Below, in pieces: positions 1 through 8,992 of a DNA stretch of 56,064 bases (position 1 is its first letter; the number at the start of each line of letters is the position of its first letter). The notes beneath the pieces were generated by a model. The model was not told where the DNA came from, searched no databases, and saw only the letters and a program-made list of their open reading frames with translations. The position numbers were made by a program, and so were the translations under genes. The stretch is from Psychrobacillus psychrodurans (lineage in GTDB: Bacteria; Bacillota; Bacilli; Bacillales_A; Planococcaceae): contig FOUN01000018.1 of NCBI GenBank assembly GCA_900114885.1, positions 1-56,064 of the forward strand, read 5' to 3'.

Positions 1-34
1 AAAAATATTACTAACACATAAGTATAAAAAAATT

Positions 35-109
35 GGAACTCATGTTGGTTAAGGTGAAGGGAATTTTACTTCACCCCAACATTTGACGTAGAACCATAAT
101 TTAAGTTCC
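35..109 (+). other. Nested stem-loop in hemA upstream region
   Basis: Three pairings nest: 35-40 with 104-109 (GGAACT/AGTTCC), 42-48 with 76-82 (ATGTTGG/CCAACAT) and 53-59 with 69-75 (GGTGAAG/CTTCACC). A 4-nt bulge separates the inner two, and the apical loop is 9 nt. No T-run follows, so it does not look like an ordinary terminator. It may be a 3'-UTR structure of the upstream gene (ysxC in related genomes) or part of a longer hemA leader. Function unknown. Confidence 0.55.
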
Positions 110-146
110 ATAAAGCGGTGATACTGCAGCTTTTAATACTACATAT

Positions 147-206
147 AATATAAGGTTAAAAACTCCTTAATAAGGGAATAACAACCTTATATTCGACTTT
201 ATTTTT
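147..206 (+). terminator. Candidate terminator upstream of hemA
   Basis: An 11-bp perfect inverted repeat (147-157 with 183-193, AATATAAGGTT/AACCTTATATT) encloses a small inner CCTT/AAGG hairpin and is followed within a few bases by a T-rich stretch. It most likely ends the transcript entering from the left, upstream of the hemA promoter. The low GC of the stem makes strong termination uncertain. Confidence 0.45.
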
Positions 207-275
207 TGAATTATTCCACTTTTTTTATTTGAATCAGAACGTTTGAATTGTGTGAATGTGTTTGGTATTATTAAT

Positions 276-290
276 TTATAATAATTCTAA
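276..290 (+). promoter_or_regulatory. PerR box upstream of hemA
   Basis: TTATAATAATTCTAA matches the Bacillus PerR operator consensus TTATAATnATTATAA at all specified positions but one. PerR is a peroxide-sensing Fur-family repressor and is known to control the hemAXCDBL operon of B. subtilis. Position and target gene therefore agree with known biology. The box lies about 70 bp upstream of the best -10 element, so either another promoter overlaps it or repression works from a distance. Confidence 0.75.
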
Positions 291-341
291 ATAAGATTTC
301 ATATGTTGTTCACAAATATACAAGGAACTAGCGGAAAGCTA

Positions 342-350
342 TGATATAAT
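342..350 (+). promoter_or_regulatory. hemA promoter, extended -10
   Basis: TGaTATAAT is a perfect extended -10 element of a sigma-A promoter. No good -35 is seen 16-18 bp upstream, which extended -10 promoters tolerate. A start near 357 would give a leader of about 32 nt before hemA, which has a GGGGAG ribosome-binding site. Confidence 0.6.
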
Positions 351-388
351 TGGACTTATGAAATGAACGTGAAGGGGAGACATATTCC

Positions 389-1756
389 ATGCATACAATC
401 GTGGTTGGTGTCAATTACCGTACTGCTCCTGTCGAAATTCGAGAAAAACTGTCGTTTGTCGAAGCGGAGTTACCGAATGCGATGCAAGCATTACAAGACC
501 AAAAAAGTATATTAGAAAATGTCATCGTATCTACCTGTAATCGTACGGAGATCTACGCAACAGTTGATCAACTACACACTGGTAAATACTATGTGAAACA
601 ATTTTTAGCAAACTGGTTTGATATTCCATTAGAAAATTTATCTACCTATTTATTTGTTCACGAGGATGACCAAGCGAATAATCATTTGTTCCGTGTTACA
701 GCTGGCATCGATTCAATGGTACTTGGTGAGACACAAATATTAGGGCAAGTGAAGAAAAGCTTTCTAAATGGACAAGAAAACGGAACTACAGGTACTATTT
801 TCAATCAATTATTTAAGCAGGCAGTAACTTTTGCGAAACGTGCACATGCAGAGACTGCGATTGGAGAGAATGCTGTTTCCGTTTCTTACGCTGCGGTTGA
901 GTTAGGGAAGAAAATATTTGGCTCATTAAACCACAAGCATGTTGTTATTTTAGGCGCTGGTAAAATGGGCGAGCTTGCAATTCAAAATCTACATGGTAGT
1001 GGAGCAGAAAAAGTAACGGTCATTAATCGTACTTTTGAAAAAGCAAAGGAGCTTGCTTCTAAATTCGATGGCAATGCAAAACCGATGGACGAGCTTCAAT
1101 GTGCATTATTAGAGGCAGATATCCTTATTAGTTCAACGGGTTCAACTGAATTTGTGATTGACCTTGAACTAATGCAGTTTGTAGAACGTCTTCGTAAAGG
1201 CAAACCATTATTCATGGTAGATATAGCTGTACCGCGCGATTTAGATCCGCGTATTGGTGATCTTCCGAATGTATTCTTATATGATATTGATGATTTACAA
1301 GGAATTGTGGAAGCTAACTTAGCTGAAAGAGAACGTGCAGCTCAGCAAATCAATCAAATGATCGATACAGAAATAGAACAATTCAATGACTGGGTAACTA
1401 CGCTTGGAGTTGTTCCAATTATTGCAGCACTTCGTCAAAAAGCGAATACTATTCAAGCAGAAACAATGGCTTCTATTGAAAATAAAATGCCAAATTTAAC
1501 GGATCGTGAACGCAAAATTTTAAGTAAGCATACAAAATCGATCGTAAACCAGCTTTTAAAAGAACCAATTTTACAAGCGAAAGAACTGTCTGTAGCTAAA
1601 GATCCATCAGCTCAGCTTCAACTATTCCAACAAATTTTTGGGATAGAAGAGGATGTGCAAAAGGAAGTAGCTATGCAAGCTGAAAAAGCGAAAATCAATT
1701 TAAAACAACAATTAATTGAGTCGAAAAATTTAAAAGGAAATCTATTATATAACTAA
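389..1756 (+). CDS. hemA: Glutamyl-tRNA reductase HemA
   Basis: Reduces glutamyl-tRNA(Glu) to glutamate-1-semialdehyde with NADPH, the first committed step of C5-pathway heme synthesis. The 455-residue length is typical. The catalytic motif STCNRTEIY places the thioester-forming cysteine at residue 50. The [14 protein letters not shown] signature follows near residue 110 and a Rossmann GAGKMGELA near 189; the C-terminal helical dimerisation domain is present. It heads the hemAXCDBL operon as in B. subtilis. The start has a GGGGAG ribosome-binding site. Expression is probably PerR-controlled through the operator at 276-290. The family is known to be limited by heme through HemX, encoded next. 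Confidence 0.97.
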   Translation: MHTIVVGVNYRTAPVEIREKLSFVEAELPNAMQALQDQKSILENVIVSTCNRTEIYATVDQLHTGKYYVKQFLANWFDIPLENLSTYLFVHEDDQANNHLFRVTAGIDSMVLGETQILGQVKKSFLNGQENGTTGTIFNQLFKQAVTFAKRAHAETAIGENAVSVSYAAVELGKKIFGSLNHKHVVILGAGKMGELAIQNLHGSGAEKVTVINRTFEKAKELASKFDGNAKPMDELQCALLEADILISSTGSTEFVIDLELMQFVERLRKGKPLFMVDIAVPRDLDPRIGDLPNVFLYDIDDLQGIVEANLAERERAAQQINQMIDTEIEQFNDWVTTLGVVPIIAALRQKANTIQAETMASIENKMPNLTDRERKILSKHTKSIVNQLLKEPILQAKELSVAKDPSAQLQLFQQIFGIEEDVQKEVAMQAEKAKINLKQQLIESKNLKGNLLYN

Positions 1757-1763
1757 GTAAAGG

Positions 1764-1814
1764 AGGCGTTTTTATATCTGTATGGAGACAAATAGATATA
1801 ATAAACGCCTTTTT
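1764..1814 (+). terminator. Terminator-like hairpin inside heme operon
   Basis: AGGCGTTT (1764-1771) pairs with AAACGCCT (1803-1810). The stem extends inward through TATATCT/AGATATA and is followed by a short T-run. It lies in the 79-bp gap between hemA and hemX and has the form of an intrinsic terminator. In an operon it would cut hemX-hemL transcription relative to hemA unless read through. Confidence 0.7.
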
Positions 1815-1835
1815 ACTATGTAAAAGGAGAATGTT

Positions 1836-2666
1836 ATGACTGATCTGACGATGACAAGGCTTCATGAGATTATGGTCATTCTTCAAGCTATAAGCCTTGT
1901 CTTTTATTTTATTGATTATTTACATAAGGATCTAAGGGCACATCGACTAGCTGTGTGGTTACTTTTTGCAGTTGGTACTTTACAAACAATCTTCTTAATC
2001 ATGTATATGATGGAGATGAAACGTTTTCCAATACTTTCGTTGTTTGAAGGAATCTATTTTTATGCTTGGTTGATTATCATGCTTTCTCTTGTTTTACAAC
2101 TGGTATTTAAATTGGATCTACCTGCATTCTTTTTGAACTTGATTGGTTTTATTTTTATGACAATTCATACGTTTGCTCCAAATCCAATGGCACAGTCGTT
2201 GGTTGGGGATAACCTAAAATCAGAGTTATTATTCATTCATATAATGTTTGCGTTATTAGCGTATGCAGCTTTTGCTTTAGCATTTGTTTTTTCGACATTA
2301 TATTTAATACTATATAAGGTGTTAAAGAAGAAAAAATGGACGAACCAATTTACTCGTTTACCTTCTCTTCAACAAGCTGAAAATGGTATGAGTCTGTCAA
2401 TTTTAACTGGAATTCCATTATTGTTTGTAAGTTTAGTTCTTGGGTTAGAATGGGCATATATATCTTTAGATGCTTTTCCACTCTACGATATTAAGATAGT
2501 CAATTCTTTTATAGTTTTAGTAATTTATATTCTTGTTTTATTAATAAGAAAATCGGCAAAGATTAAAGGGACGAATTATGCGTGGATACATATTTATGCT
2601 TTTTTGTTTGTTTTGATAAATTTCTTATTAGGTAGTCAATTATCACAATTCCATATTTGGTATTAA
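1836..2666 (+). CDS. hemX: HemX, CcsA-like membrane protein
   Basis: A 276-residue polytopic membrane protein with about eight hydrophobic segments, in the cytochrome c assembly/CcsA-HemX superfamily. In B. subtilis HemX lowers the cellular level of HemA. The N-terminus begins with a hydrophobic segment after a short polar stretch. The start is supported by an AAAGGAG ribosome-binding site. It lies between hemA and hemC, as in B. subtilis, and is separated from hemA by a terminator-like hairpin. Assignment rests on position, length and topology more than on catalytic residues. Confidence 0.88.
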   Translation: MTDLTMTRLHEIMVILQAISLVFYFIDYLHKDLRAHRLAVWLLFAVGTLQTIFLIMYMMEMKRFPILSLFEGIYFYAWLIIMLSLVLQLVFKLDLPAFFLNLIGFIFMTIHTFAPNPMAQSLVGDNLKSELLFIHIMFALLAYAAFALAFVFSTLYLILYKVLKKKKWTNQFTRLPSLQQAENGMSLSILTGIPLLFVSLVLGLEWAYISLDAFPLYDIKIVNSFIVLVIYILVLLIRKSAKIKGTNYAWIHIYAFLFVLINFLLGSQLSQFHIWY

Positions 2667-2685
2667 AGAAAGGACGCGTTAAGTT

Positions 2686-3615
2686 ATGCGTAAAATTATT
2701 GTAGGATCTAGAAGAAGTAAGTTAGCTTTAACTCAAACTAATTGGTTTATTCAACAAATGAAAGATATGGGAGCTCCTTTTGAGTTTGAAGTGAAAGAGA
2801 TTGTAACAAAGGGCGACCAGATTTTAGATGTTACACTTTCTAAAGTTGGTGGGAAAGGCCTTTTTGTTAAAGAAATAGAACAGGCACTTTACGACAAAGA
2901 AATCGACTTTGCTGTGCATAGTATGAAGGATATGCCATCTGTGTTACCAGAAGGTTTAGTCATGGGATGTACACCAAAACGTGTGGATGAACGTGATGCT
3001 TTTATATCAACAGGCCATGTGAAATTTGCTGATCTTCCAAAAGGAGCAGTAATTGGGACAAGTAGTTTAAGAAGAAGTGCCCAGCTATTATTATTGCGCC
3101 CAGACATTGAGATTAAATGGATTCGTGGTAATGTAGATACTCGCCTGCAAAAATTACAAGATGGCGAATATGATGCGATTATATTAGCAGCAGCGGGGTT
3201 GAAGCGTCTAGGCTGGAGCGATGAAGTAGTAACAGAATATTTGTCTGTGGAGGATTGCATACCAGCAGTTGGACAAGGAGCTCTTGCAATTGAGTGCCGA
3301 GCGGATGATAAAGAATTAATCGACGAGCTATCAAAGCTATCTGATCATGATACATGGGTTGCAGTGGAAGCCGAGCGTGCATTTTTAGCTGCAATGGATG
3401 GTGGATGCCAGGTGCCAATAGCTGGACATGCAACAATCAGTGACGATAAAATTACGATGACGGGATTAGTAGCAGCACCGGATGCATCTATCGTATATAA
3501 AGAAATATTAACTGGTACAAATGCAGATGCACTTGGGAAGGAACTAGCACGTATCGTGACTGAACAAGGAGCATACGATTTAATCCAACAAGTGAAGGCA
3601 GATTTGAATGTTTAA
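2686..3615 (+). CDS. hemC: Hydroxymethylbilane synthase (porphobilinogen deaminase)
   Basis: Polymerises four porphobilinogens into hydroxymethylbilane in the cytosol. The 309-residue length is normal. [15 protein letters not shown] at the N-terminus, [11 protein letters not shown] near residue 124, and GGCQVP with the dipyrromethane-cofactor cysteine at residue 241 are all intact. It follows hemX by 19 bp, with an AAAGGA ribosome-binding site, and overlaps hemD by 8 bp, implying translational coupling of successive pathway steps. Confidence 0.97.
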   Translation: MRKIIVGSRRSKLALTQTNWFIQQMKDMGAPFEFEVKEIVTKGDQILDVTLSKVGGKGLFVKEIEQALYDKEIDFAVHSMKDMPSVLPEGLVMGCTPKRVDERDAFISTGHVKFADLPKGAVIGTSSLRRSAQLLLLRPDIEIKWIRGNVDTRLQKLQDGEYDAIILAAAGLKRLGWSDEVVTEYLSVEDCIPAVGQGALAIECRADDKELIDELSKLSDHDTWVAVEAERAFLAAMDGGCQVPIAGHATISDDKITMTGLVAAPDASIVYKEILTGTNADALGKELARIVTEQGAYDLIQQVKADLNV

Positions 3616-4372
3616 TAATACTCCTTTGTTAGGAGAGAATGTCATCTTTACGGGCATTCAAAGATCATCGGAAGCATCAGATCTTGTGAAAAGATATGGT
3701 GGGAGTACAGTAATCGCTCCAATGATTGCTACAAAGGAGATAGTTAGTCCTCGTGACTTAGACCTATTACAGAGTTTTAACTCATATGACTGGCTTATTT
3801 TTACTAGTCAAAGTAGTGTAGAGGCATTTCATTCGAAAATGGTAAAATATCAGCTAGATGCAAGTTTTTTTACGGCTAAAATTGCAGTAGTTGGTACTAA
3901 AACAGCGAATGCCATTGAAAATTTGGGATTATCCGTTGATTTTACCCCTTCTACATTTAGTGCGGATATTTTTGTTCGGGAATTTCCAACAGTAGCATCC
4001 TTAACGGACCGCTGTTTATTTGTTAAAGGTAATCTTGCGAAAGATACAATAACAGCAGGGCTGCAAAATGTTGTAGATGAATGGACTATCTATGAAACAG
4101 TAGAGTTAGAGGAAAATAAGGAATTAATAAAAACGCTATTAATGAGTGACGAAAGTTGTTCTATTATCTTCACGAGTCCTTCGACTGCCGAGTTTTTTCA
4201 TCGAAGTATAGGCGCCTCCTTTGGGTATGAAAATATCACAGTGTGTGCAATCGGACATATTACAAAAAAATTTTTAGAGTCTAAAAAGGTTTCTGTGCAG
4301 GTTATGCCAGATACTTACACTTTAAGTGATGTCATCGTTAAATTAGCAGAATGGAAAGGAAGAGTGCAATGA
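3608..4372 (+). CDS. hemD: Uroporphyrinogen-III synthase
   Basis: Closes and inverts hydroxymethylbilane to uroporphyrinogen III. The 254-residue protein has the weakly conserved two-domain HemD pattern, with [10 protein letters not shown] near residue 62 and a later [10 protein letters not shown] near 183 as the repeated TSxxxxxxF motif. Sequence conservation in HemD is always low, so operon position matters: it overlaps both hemC (8 bp) and hemB (ATGA, 4 bp). Confidence 0.93.
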   Translation: MFNNTPLLGENVIFTGIQRSSEASDLVKRYGGSTVIAPMIATKEIVSPRDLDLLQSFNSYDWLIFTSQSSVEAFHSKMVKYQLDASFFTAKIAVVGTKTANAIENLGLSVDFTPSTFSADIFVREFPTVASLTDRCLFVKGNLAKDTITAGLQNVVDEWTIYETVELEENKELIKTLLMSDESCSIIFTSPSTAEFFHRSIGASFGYENITVCAIGHITKKFLESKKVSVQVMPDTYTLSDVIVKLAEWKGRVQ

Positions 4373-5352
4373 CTGAATTAGTTTTTCAACGTCATCGTCG
4401 TTTAAGACAATCAGCTGGAATTCGAGCAATGGTAAAGGAAACATATCTACATAAGGAAGACTTAATCTATCCTATTTTTGTGATGGAAGGCGACAATATC
4501 AAAAATGAAGTATCTTCCATGCCAGGTGTATTTCAATTCTCCCTTGATCGTTTAGATGAAGAAGTAGATGAAGTAGTGAGTTTAGGAATTCCATCTGTTA
4601 TTTTATTCGGACTTCCGGCTGAAAAAGATGCAGTTGGTACTGGTGCTTATCATGACCACGGAATTGTACAAAAAGCAATTCGTCAAATTAAAGCACGTCA
4701 TCCACAACTAGTTGTTATAGCAGATACATGCCTTTGTGAATTTACAGACCACGGTCATTGTGGTGTAGTGGATGAAAATGAACGTATTTTAAATGATCCT
4801 TCCCTTGATTTGTTGGCGAAAACGGCAATTAGCCAGGCGGAAGCTGGCGCCGATATTATAGCTCCTTCTAATATGATGGACGGCTTTGTTGCTGCAATTC
4901 GTCTTGGTTTAGATGAAGCTGGGTATAAGGATGTGCCAATCATGTCTTATGCAGTAAAATATGCATCCGCATATTACGGACCTTTCCGTGAAGCAGCGGA
5001 TGGAGCACCAAAATTCGGTGACCGCAAAACATACCAAATGGATTATTCGAATCGAATGGAAGCTATACGTGAAGCTTCATCTGATGTACAAGAGGGAGCA
5101 GACTTCCTAATTGTCAAACCGGCATTATCATATTTAGATATTATTCGAGATGTAAAAAATACATTTGCTACTCCGATTGTTGCATACAATGTATCCGGAG
5201 AATATGCAATGGTAAAAGCAGCAGCTATTAATGGCTGGATCAACGAAAAAGAATCAGTGCTTGAAACACTAACAGGAATGAAACGTGCAGGAGCAGATAT
5301 GATATTAACTTATCATGCTAAAGATGTTGCCCGTTGGTTGGAGGGGAAATAA
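4369..5352 (+). CDS. hemB: Delta-aminolevulinic acid dehydratase
   Basis: Condenses two 5-aminolevulinates to porphobilinogen. The start at 4369 ([11 protein letters not shown]) is preferred over an upstream in-frame ATG at 4351, because it has a GGAAAGGAAG ribosome-binding site and overlaps hemD as ATGA. That gives 327 residues. The metal-binding motif [14 protein letters not shown] carries three cysteines. Both active-site lysine regions ([15 protein letters not shown] and [13 protein letters not shown]) are present. The stop overlaps the hemL start as TAATG. Confidence 0.96.
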   Translation: MTELVFQRHRRLRQSAGIRAMVKETYLHKEDLIYPIFVMEGDNIKNEVSSMPGVFQFSLDRLDEEVDEVVSLGIPSVILFGLPAEKDAVGTGAYHDHGIVQKAIRQIKARHPQLVVIADTCLCEFTDHGHCGVVDENERILNDPSLDLLAKTAISQAEAGADIIAPSNMMDGFVAAIRLGLDEAGYKDVPIMSYAVKYASAYYGPFREAADGAPKFGDRKTYQMDYSNRMEAIREASSDVQEGADFLIVKPALSYLDIIRDVKNTFATPIVAYNVSGEYAMVKAAAINGWINEKESVLETLTGMKRAGADMILTYHAKDVARWLEGK

Positions 5353-6647
5353 TGACAAAATCTTATGAGCAGTCTAAACAAGCATTTACAGAAGCGAAAG
5401 AGTTAATGCCAGGTGGTGTAAACAGCCCTGTACGTGCATTTAAATCAGTTGATATGGATCCTATTTTTATGGAAAGTGGAAAAGGTGCTATTTTAACAGA
5501 CATTGATGGTAACGAATACATTGACTACGTTCTTTCTTGGGGTCCTCTAATTTTAGGGCATACGGAACCAAATGTAGTAAAGGCTATCCAACAAGTTGCT
5601 GAAACAGGTACAAGCTTTGGAGCATCTACTCTAATTGAAACTAAATTAGCTAAATTAGTGATGGAGCGTGTTCCATCTATTGAGATGGTTCGTATGGTTT
5701 CTTCTGGTACGGAAGCAACCATGAGTGCTCTTCGCTTAGCTCGTGGTTATACAGGACGCAACAAAATTTTGAAGTTTGAAGGTAGTTATCACGGACACGG
5801 CGACAGCTTACTTATTAAAGCTGGATCGGGTGTTGCAACACTTGGATTACCAGATAGCCCAGGTGTACCTGAGTCTATTGCTAAAAACACAATAGCTGTA
5901 CCGTATAATGATTTAGAAAGCGTACGCCATGTATTTGAAAACTTTGGTAATGATTTAGCAGCGGTAATCGTTGAGCCCGTTGCGGGTAATATGGGTGTTG
6001 TTCCTCCAGTTGAAGGGTTCTTAGAAGGACTCCGCGAACTAACTGAAAAAAATGGAACATTGTTAATTTTTGATGAGGTAATGACTGGTTTCCGTGTAGG
6101 CTACAATTGTGCACAAGGATATTATGGTATTACACCTGATTTAACTTGTTTAGGCAAGGTAATTGGTGGAGGACTTCCAGTAGGGGCTTTTGGTGGTAAA
6201 CGTGAGATTATGGAAATGATTGCACCTGCTGGTCCTGTATATCAAGCTGGAACACTTTCAGGTAATCCTTTAGCGATGACTGCCGGATATGAAACTTTAA
6301 CCCGTTTAAACGAACAATCGTATGATTATTTTATTGAGCTAGGCGATATACTGGAAAAAGGTTTCCGAGAAGCAGCATCAAAATATAATATTCCACATAC
6401 AGTGAACCGTGCTGGTTCAATGATTGGTTTCTTCTTAACAAATGAAGATGTGATTAACTTCGATACAGCAAAAACGTCTGATTTAGAATTATTCGCTAAG
6501 TATTTCCGACTTATGGCAGAGGAAGGGATTTATTTACCACCCTCTCAGTTTGAAGGATTATTCCTTTCAAGTGCCCATACCGTTGAACATATAGAGAAAA
6601 CAATTCAAGCGTTCCATACAGTTTTCGAAAAATTATCTAACAACTAA
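5352..6647 (+). CDS. hemL: Glutamate-1-semialdehyde 2,1-aminomutase
   Basis: A PLP-dependent aminotransferase-fold enzyme converting glutamate-1-semialdehyde to 5-aminolevulinate. The start at 5352 is chosen because a GGAGGGGAAA ribosome-binding site precedes it and it overlaps hemB by one base. The 431-residue length is standard. [13 protein letters not shown] carries the cofactor aspartate, and [17 protein letters not shown] carries the Schiff-base lysine. It is the last heme gene. In B. subtilis spoVID follows directly; here a repeat and the ribA operon lie between. Confidence 0.96.
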   Translation: MTKSYEQSKQAFTEAKELMPGGVNSPVRAFKSVDMDPIFMESGKGAILTDIDGNEYIDYVLSWGPLILGHTEPNVVKAIQQVAETGTSFGASTLIETKLAKLVMERVPSIEMVRMVSSGTEATMSALRLARGYTGRNKILKFEGSYHGHGDSLLIKAGSGVATLGLPDSPGVPESIAKNTIAVPYNDLESVRHVFENFGNDLAAVIVEPVAGNMGVVPPVEGFLEGLRELTEKNGTLLIFDEVMTGFRVGYNCAQGYYGITPDLTCLGKVIGGGLPVGAFGGKREIMEMIAPAGPVYQAGTLSGNPLAMTAGYETLTRLNEQSYDYFIELGDILEKGFREAASKYNIPHTVNRAGSMIGFFLTNEDVINFDTAKTSDLELFAKYFRLMAEEGIYLPPSQFEGLFLSSAHTVEHIEKTIQAFHTVFEKLSNN

Positions 6648-6687
6648 ATCAATTTCATAAAGAATATTATATAGTTAAATCCGAACA

Positions 6688-6895
6688 ACGCTGATTTCCG
6701 CTCTAGGCGGACGCTTTCCGCGGGCACGGCTTCAATATCCTCGTCACTACGAAAACATATGCTCCTGCGGTTACTCGTCGCAAAGACATTGGTCAAACAA
6801 AGTTCGACCAATGTCTTTCCTGCGGGGCTTTCAGCTCGCGCTGTTCCCGCTGGAGTCGCCGCCTGCCACTCCAATCAACGGGATCGCTTTTAAAA
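6688..6895. repeat. Interspersed Bacillales-type intergenic repeat
   Basis: GC-rich sequence unlike its AT-rich surroundings, running from GCTGATTTCCGCTCTAGG to CGCCTGCCACTCCAATCAAC. I recognise the blocks GACGCTTTCCGCGGGCACGG and CCGCTGGAGTCGCCGCC as a repeat common between genes in many Bacillaceae genomes (recollection, not a search). Inside it a perfect 13-bp inverted repeat (6782-6794 with 6806-6818, AAAGACATTGGTC arms) appears to be a copy-specific insertion. It sits between hemL and the terminator at 6985-7013. A fragment recurs at 36486-36520. The 76-codon frame on the minus strand is not convincing as a gene. Confidence 0.7.
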
Positions 6896-6984
6896 AACGA
6901 ATAACATATTGCGATATTAAGTAAACATTCGTATTTTTAAATGAAACAAGTAATTATGAAATTGACTCAACTAAATAGAAATCG

Positions 6985-7013
6985 GAGCCTTGCATTAGTT
7001 GCAGGGCTCTTTT
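6985..7013 (+). terminator. hemL operon terminator
   Basis: GAGCCTTGC (6985-6993) pairs with GCAGGGCTC (7001-7009), with one G-T wobble and a 7-nt loop, followed by TTTT. It is the only good terminator between hemL and ribA. It lies about 340 bp beyond hemL because the repeat element lies in between. Confidence 0.7.
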
Positions 7014-7025
7014 AGTCTAAGATAA

Positions 7026-7072
7026 TTGACATAAAAAGATTACTAAAATATAATTACTTACGAAAAGTAATC
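7026..7072 (+). promoter_or_regulatory. Consensus sigma-A promoter with operator-like repeats for ribA
   Basis: TTGACA (7026-7031), a 17-bp spacer and TATAAT (7049-7054) match the sigma-A consensus exactly. Two overlapping inverted repeats sit on it: AGATTACT/AGTAATCT (7038-7045 with 7065-7072) flanks the -10, and ATTACTT/AAGTAAT (7053-7059 with 7065-7071) covers the start site. A perfect promoter with a dyad at the start site suggests tight repression by an unidentified regulator. No FMN riboswitch is seen. Confidence 0.8.
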
Positions 7073-7125
7073 TAATCAGAATAATATAGAGATACTATTA
7101 TGTTATAGAGAAATGAGGATTTAGA

Positions 7126-7884
7126 ATGCAAAATGTGAAAGAAATATCAAATGATGTAGTGAATGTATTGAAAGATAAAATCCAAGTAATTAAAACCGAC
7201 GAAAGTTCAATTTATCTAGTCGGACCAATACGTCTTCCAGTAAATTTAAATGGAAATACAGTTATATTTCAATGGTATAGCTGGTTAAATAGTGATGAAT
7301 ACACAGAAGACATCAAACAAATTATAAATAATTTATCTTCCTCTAACTTAGCTGAATACCAACAGTCCAGTGTGTTAGTATACGGAGATTTTAAAGAGGC
7401 GGAGCAGTCACTAATCCGTATGCACTCTATTTGTCACACGGGTGATATTTTTGGCAGTAAGCGTTGTGATTGTGGCTTCCAACTAAAACAGTCTATGCAA
7501 ATGATTGTGAATAACGGAGCTGGCGCATTATTTTATTTAGCAAACCACGAAGGTAGAGGAATTGGTCTATTCAGTAAAGCAATGGCCTATATTCTACAAG
7601 AAAATGGTTCAGATACTGTAGAGGCAAATGAAAAACTTGGTTTTGTAGATGATTCTAGAAATTATAGCGATGCTATCGAGGTGTTAAAAGTATTGCGTAC
7701 GAAACCAGTTACATTAATAACGAATAATCCGAAGAAAGTTAACGCTTTAAAGGATGCAGGCTTAGCAATAGAGGGGCGTACACCATTATGGGGAGACGTT
7801 TCGGAATACAATGAGAAATATTTACACACGAAAATAAATCGCTCTGGTCATATGGAGGAAGAAGGGACTTTTCAAAATGACTAG
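7126..7884 (+). CDS. ribA: GTP cyclohydrolase II, stand-alone
   Basis: Opens the GTP imidazole ring to give the diaminopyrimidine precursor of riboflavin, formate and pyrophosphate. In the 252-residue protein HSICHTGDIFGSKRCDCGFQ provides the three zinc cysteines, HEGRGIGL the nucleotide-binding arginines, and DTVEANEKLGF and NNPKKVNAL the usual C-terminal signatures. About 80 N-terminal residues are not the DHBP synthase domain of the usual Bacillus RibBA fusion, so this is a single-function enzyme. It overlaps ribD by 8 bp. A role in another deazaflavin, pteridine or toxoflavin-like pathway cannot be excluded. Confidence 0.88.
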   Translation: MQNVKEISNDVVNVLKDKIQVIKTDESSIYLVGPIRLPVNLNGNTVIFQWYSWLNSDEYTEDIKQIINNLSSSNLAEYQQSSVLVYGDFKEAEQSLIRMHSICHTGDIFGSKRCDCGFQLKQSMQMIVNNGAGALFYLANHEGRGIGLFSKAMAYILQENGSDTVEANEKLGFVDDSRNYSDAIEVLKVLRTKPVTLITNNPKKVNALKDAGLAIEGRTPLWGDVSEYNEKYLHTKINRSGHMEEEGTFQND

Positions 7885-8968
7885 TCATGCATTTTATATG
7901 GATATTGCACTGCAAAATGCTAGAGCTATGAAAGGACAAACTGATCCTAATCCATTAGTAGGAGCAGTTATCGTCAATAACAATCGCATTGTTGGTATTG
8001 GTGCACATATGAAACCAGGAGAGCCACATGCGGAAATTCATGCAATCAGGATGGCAGGGGAGCATGCGAAGGGTGCTACTATTTATGTCACACTTGAACC
8101 CTGCTCGCATCACGGAAGAACAGGTCCATGTGCAGAAGCGATTGTAGATGCTGGAATAGAAAAGGTTGTCATTGCCACACTAGATCCGAATCCACTAGTA
8201 TCTGGTCGAGGAGTGAAAATTTTAGAAGATGCTGGAATTAAAGTAATCTCAGGTATTCAGGAAGAAACTTCTAAAAGAATGAATGAAGTATTCAATAAAT
8301 TTATCGTAACTGAAAAGCCTTTTGTTACTTTAAAATCGGGGATTACTTTAGATGGTAAAATTGCTTCTCATACTGCACATAGTAAATGGATTACGTCTGC
8401 AGATGCACGAGAGGATGTTCATCATCTTCGAAACGAGAATTTAGCTATTTTAGTTGGTGTTAATACAGTAATTGAGGATAACCCCGAACTAACTACTCGT
8501 ATTGAAAATGGCCGCAATCCTATTCGAATAGTTCTTGATTCATCGTTGAAAATTCCATTAGATGCAAAGCTCGTTACTGATCAGTTAGCTGAAACATGGA
8601 TTTTCACAAGTGCTAATTATGATAATGATAAAAAAGAAAAGCTTGTCAATCAGGGAGTTCAAATTTTCCATACTACTGGACTTAATCATGTCAATGTACA
8701 AGAGGTCGTTCAATTATTAGGCGAAAAATCTATATCCTCTTTATTAATCGAAGGTGGTGGGACGATAAATGCAGCATTTTTAGAAAATAAATTAATAGAT
8801 AAAGCTGTTATTTATATTGCACCTAAGCTAATTGGTGGTAAAAATGCTCCAACATTTATGGAGGGTACTGGCTTTGACCTGATGAGTGATGCGGTAGAGC
8901 TTGTTGATACGGATATTCAAAAAATAGGGAAAGACTTTAAGTTTGTTGGTTATCCAACTTATGAATAA
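7877..8968 (+). CDS. ribD: Bifunctional pyrimidine deaminase/reductase RibD
   Basis: Deaminates the GTP cyclohydrolase II product and then reduces the ribosyl group. The N-terminal deaminase domain has HAEIHA near residue 50 and PCSHHGRTGPC near 76 as zinc ligands and catalytic glutamate. The C-terminal reductase domain starts near residue 150 with SGITLDGKIA and includes LLIEGGGTINAAFL. The 363-residue length is typical. It is translationally coupled to ribA. The genes for lumazine synthase and riboflavin synthase are not in the window. Confidence 0.93.
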   Translation: MTSHAFYMDIALQNARAMKGQTDPNPLVGAVIVNNNRIVGIGAHMKPGEPHAEIHAIRMAGEHAKGATIYVTLEPCSHHGRTGPCAEAIVDAGIEKVVIATLDPNPLVSGRGVKILEDAGIKVISGIQEETSKRMNEVFNKFIVTEKPFVTLKSGITLDGKIASHTAHSKWITSADAREDVHHLRNENLAILVGVNTVIEDNPELTTRIENGRNPIRIVLDSSLKIPLDAKLVTDQLAETWIFTSANYDNDKKEKLVNQGVQIFHTTGLNHVNVQEVVQLLGEKSISSLLIEGGGTINAAFLENKLIDKAVIYIAPKLIGGKNAPTFMEGTGFDLMSDAVELVDTDIQKIGKDFKFVGYPTYE

Positions 8969-8992
8969 GGTGTAATGAATGAGGGATATTAT

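Noticed and set aside
2889-3260. 123-codon minus-strand frame inside hemC
   Set aside because: A shadow of the conserved hemC coding sequence without its own start signals.
6644-6874. 76-codon frame on the minus strand
   Set aside because: It lies entirely within the interspersed GC-rich repeat and has no ribosome-binding site. Its openness follows from composition.
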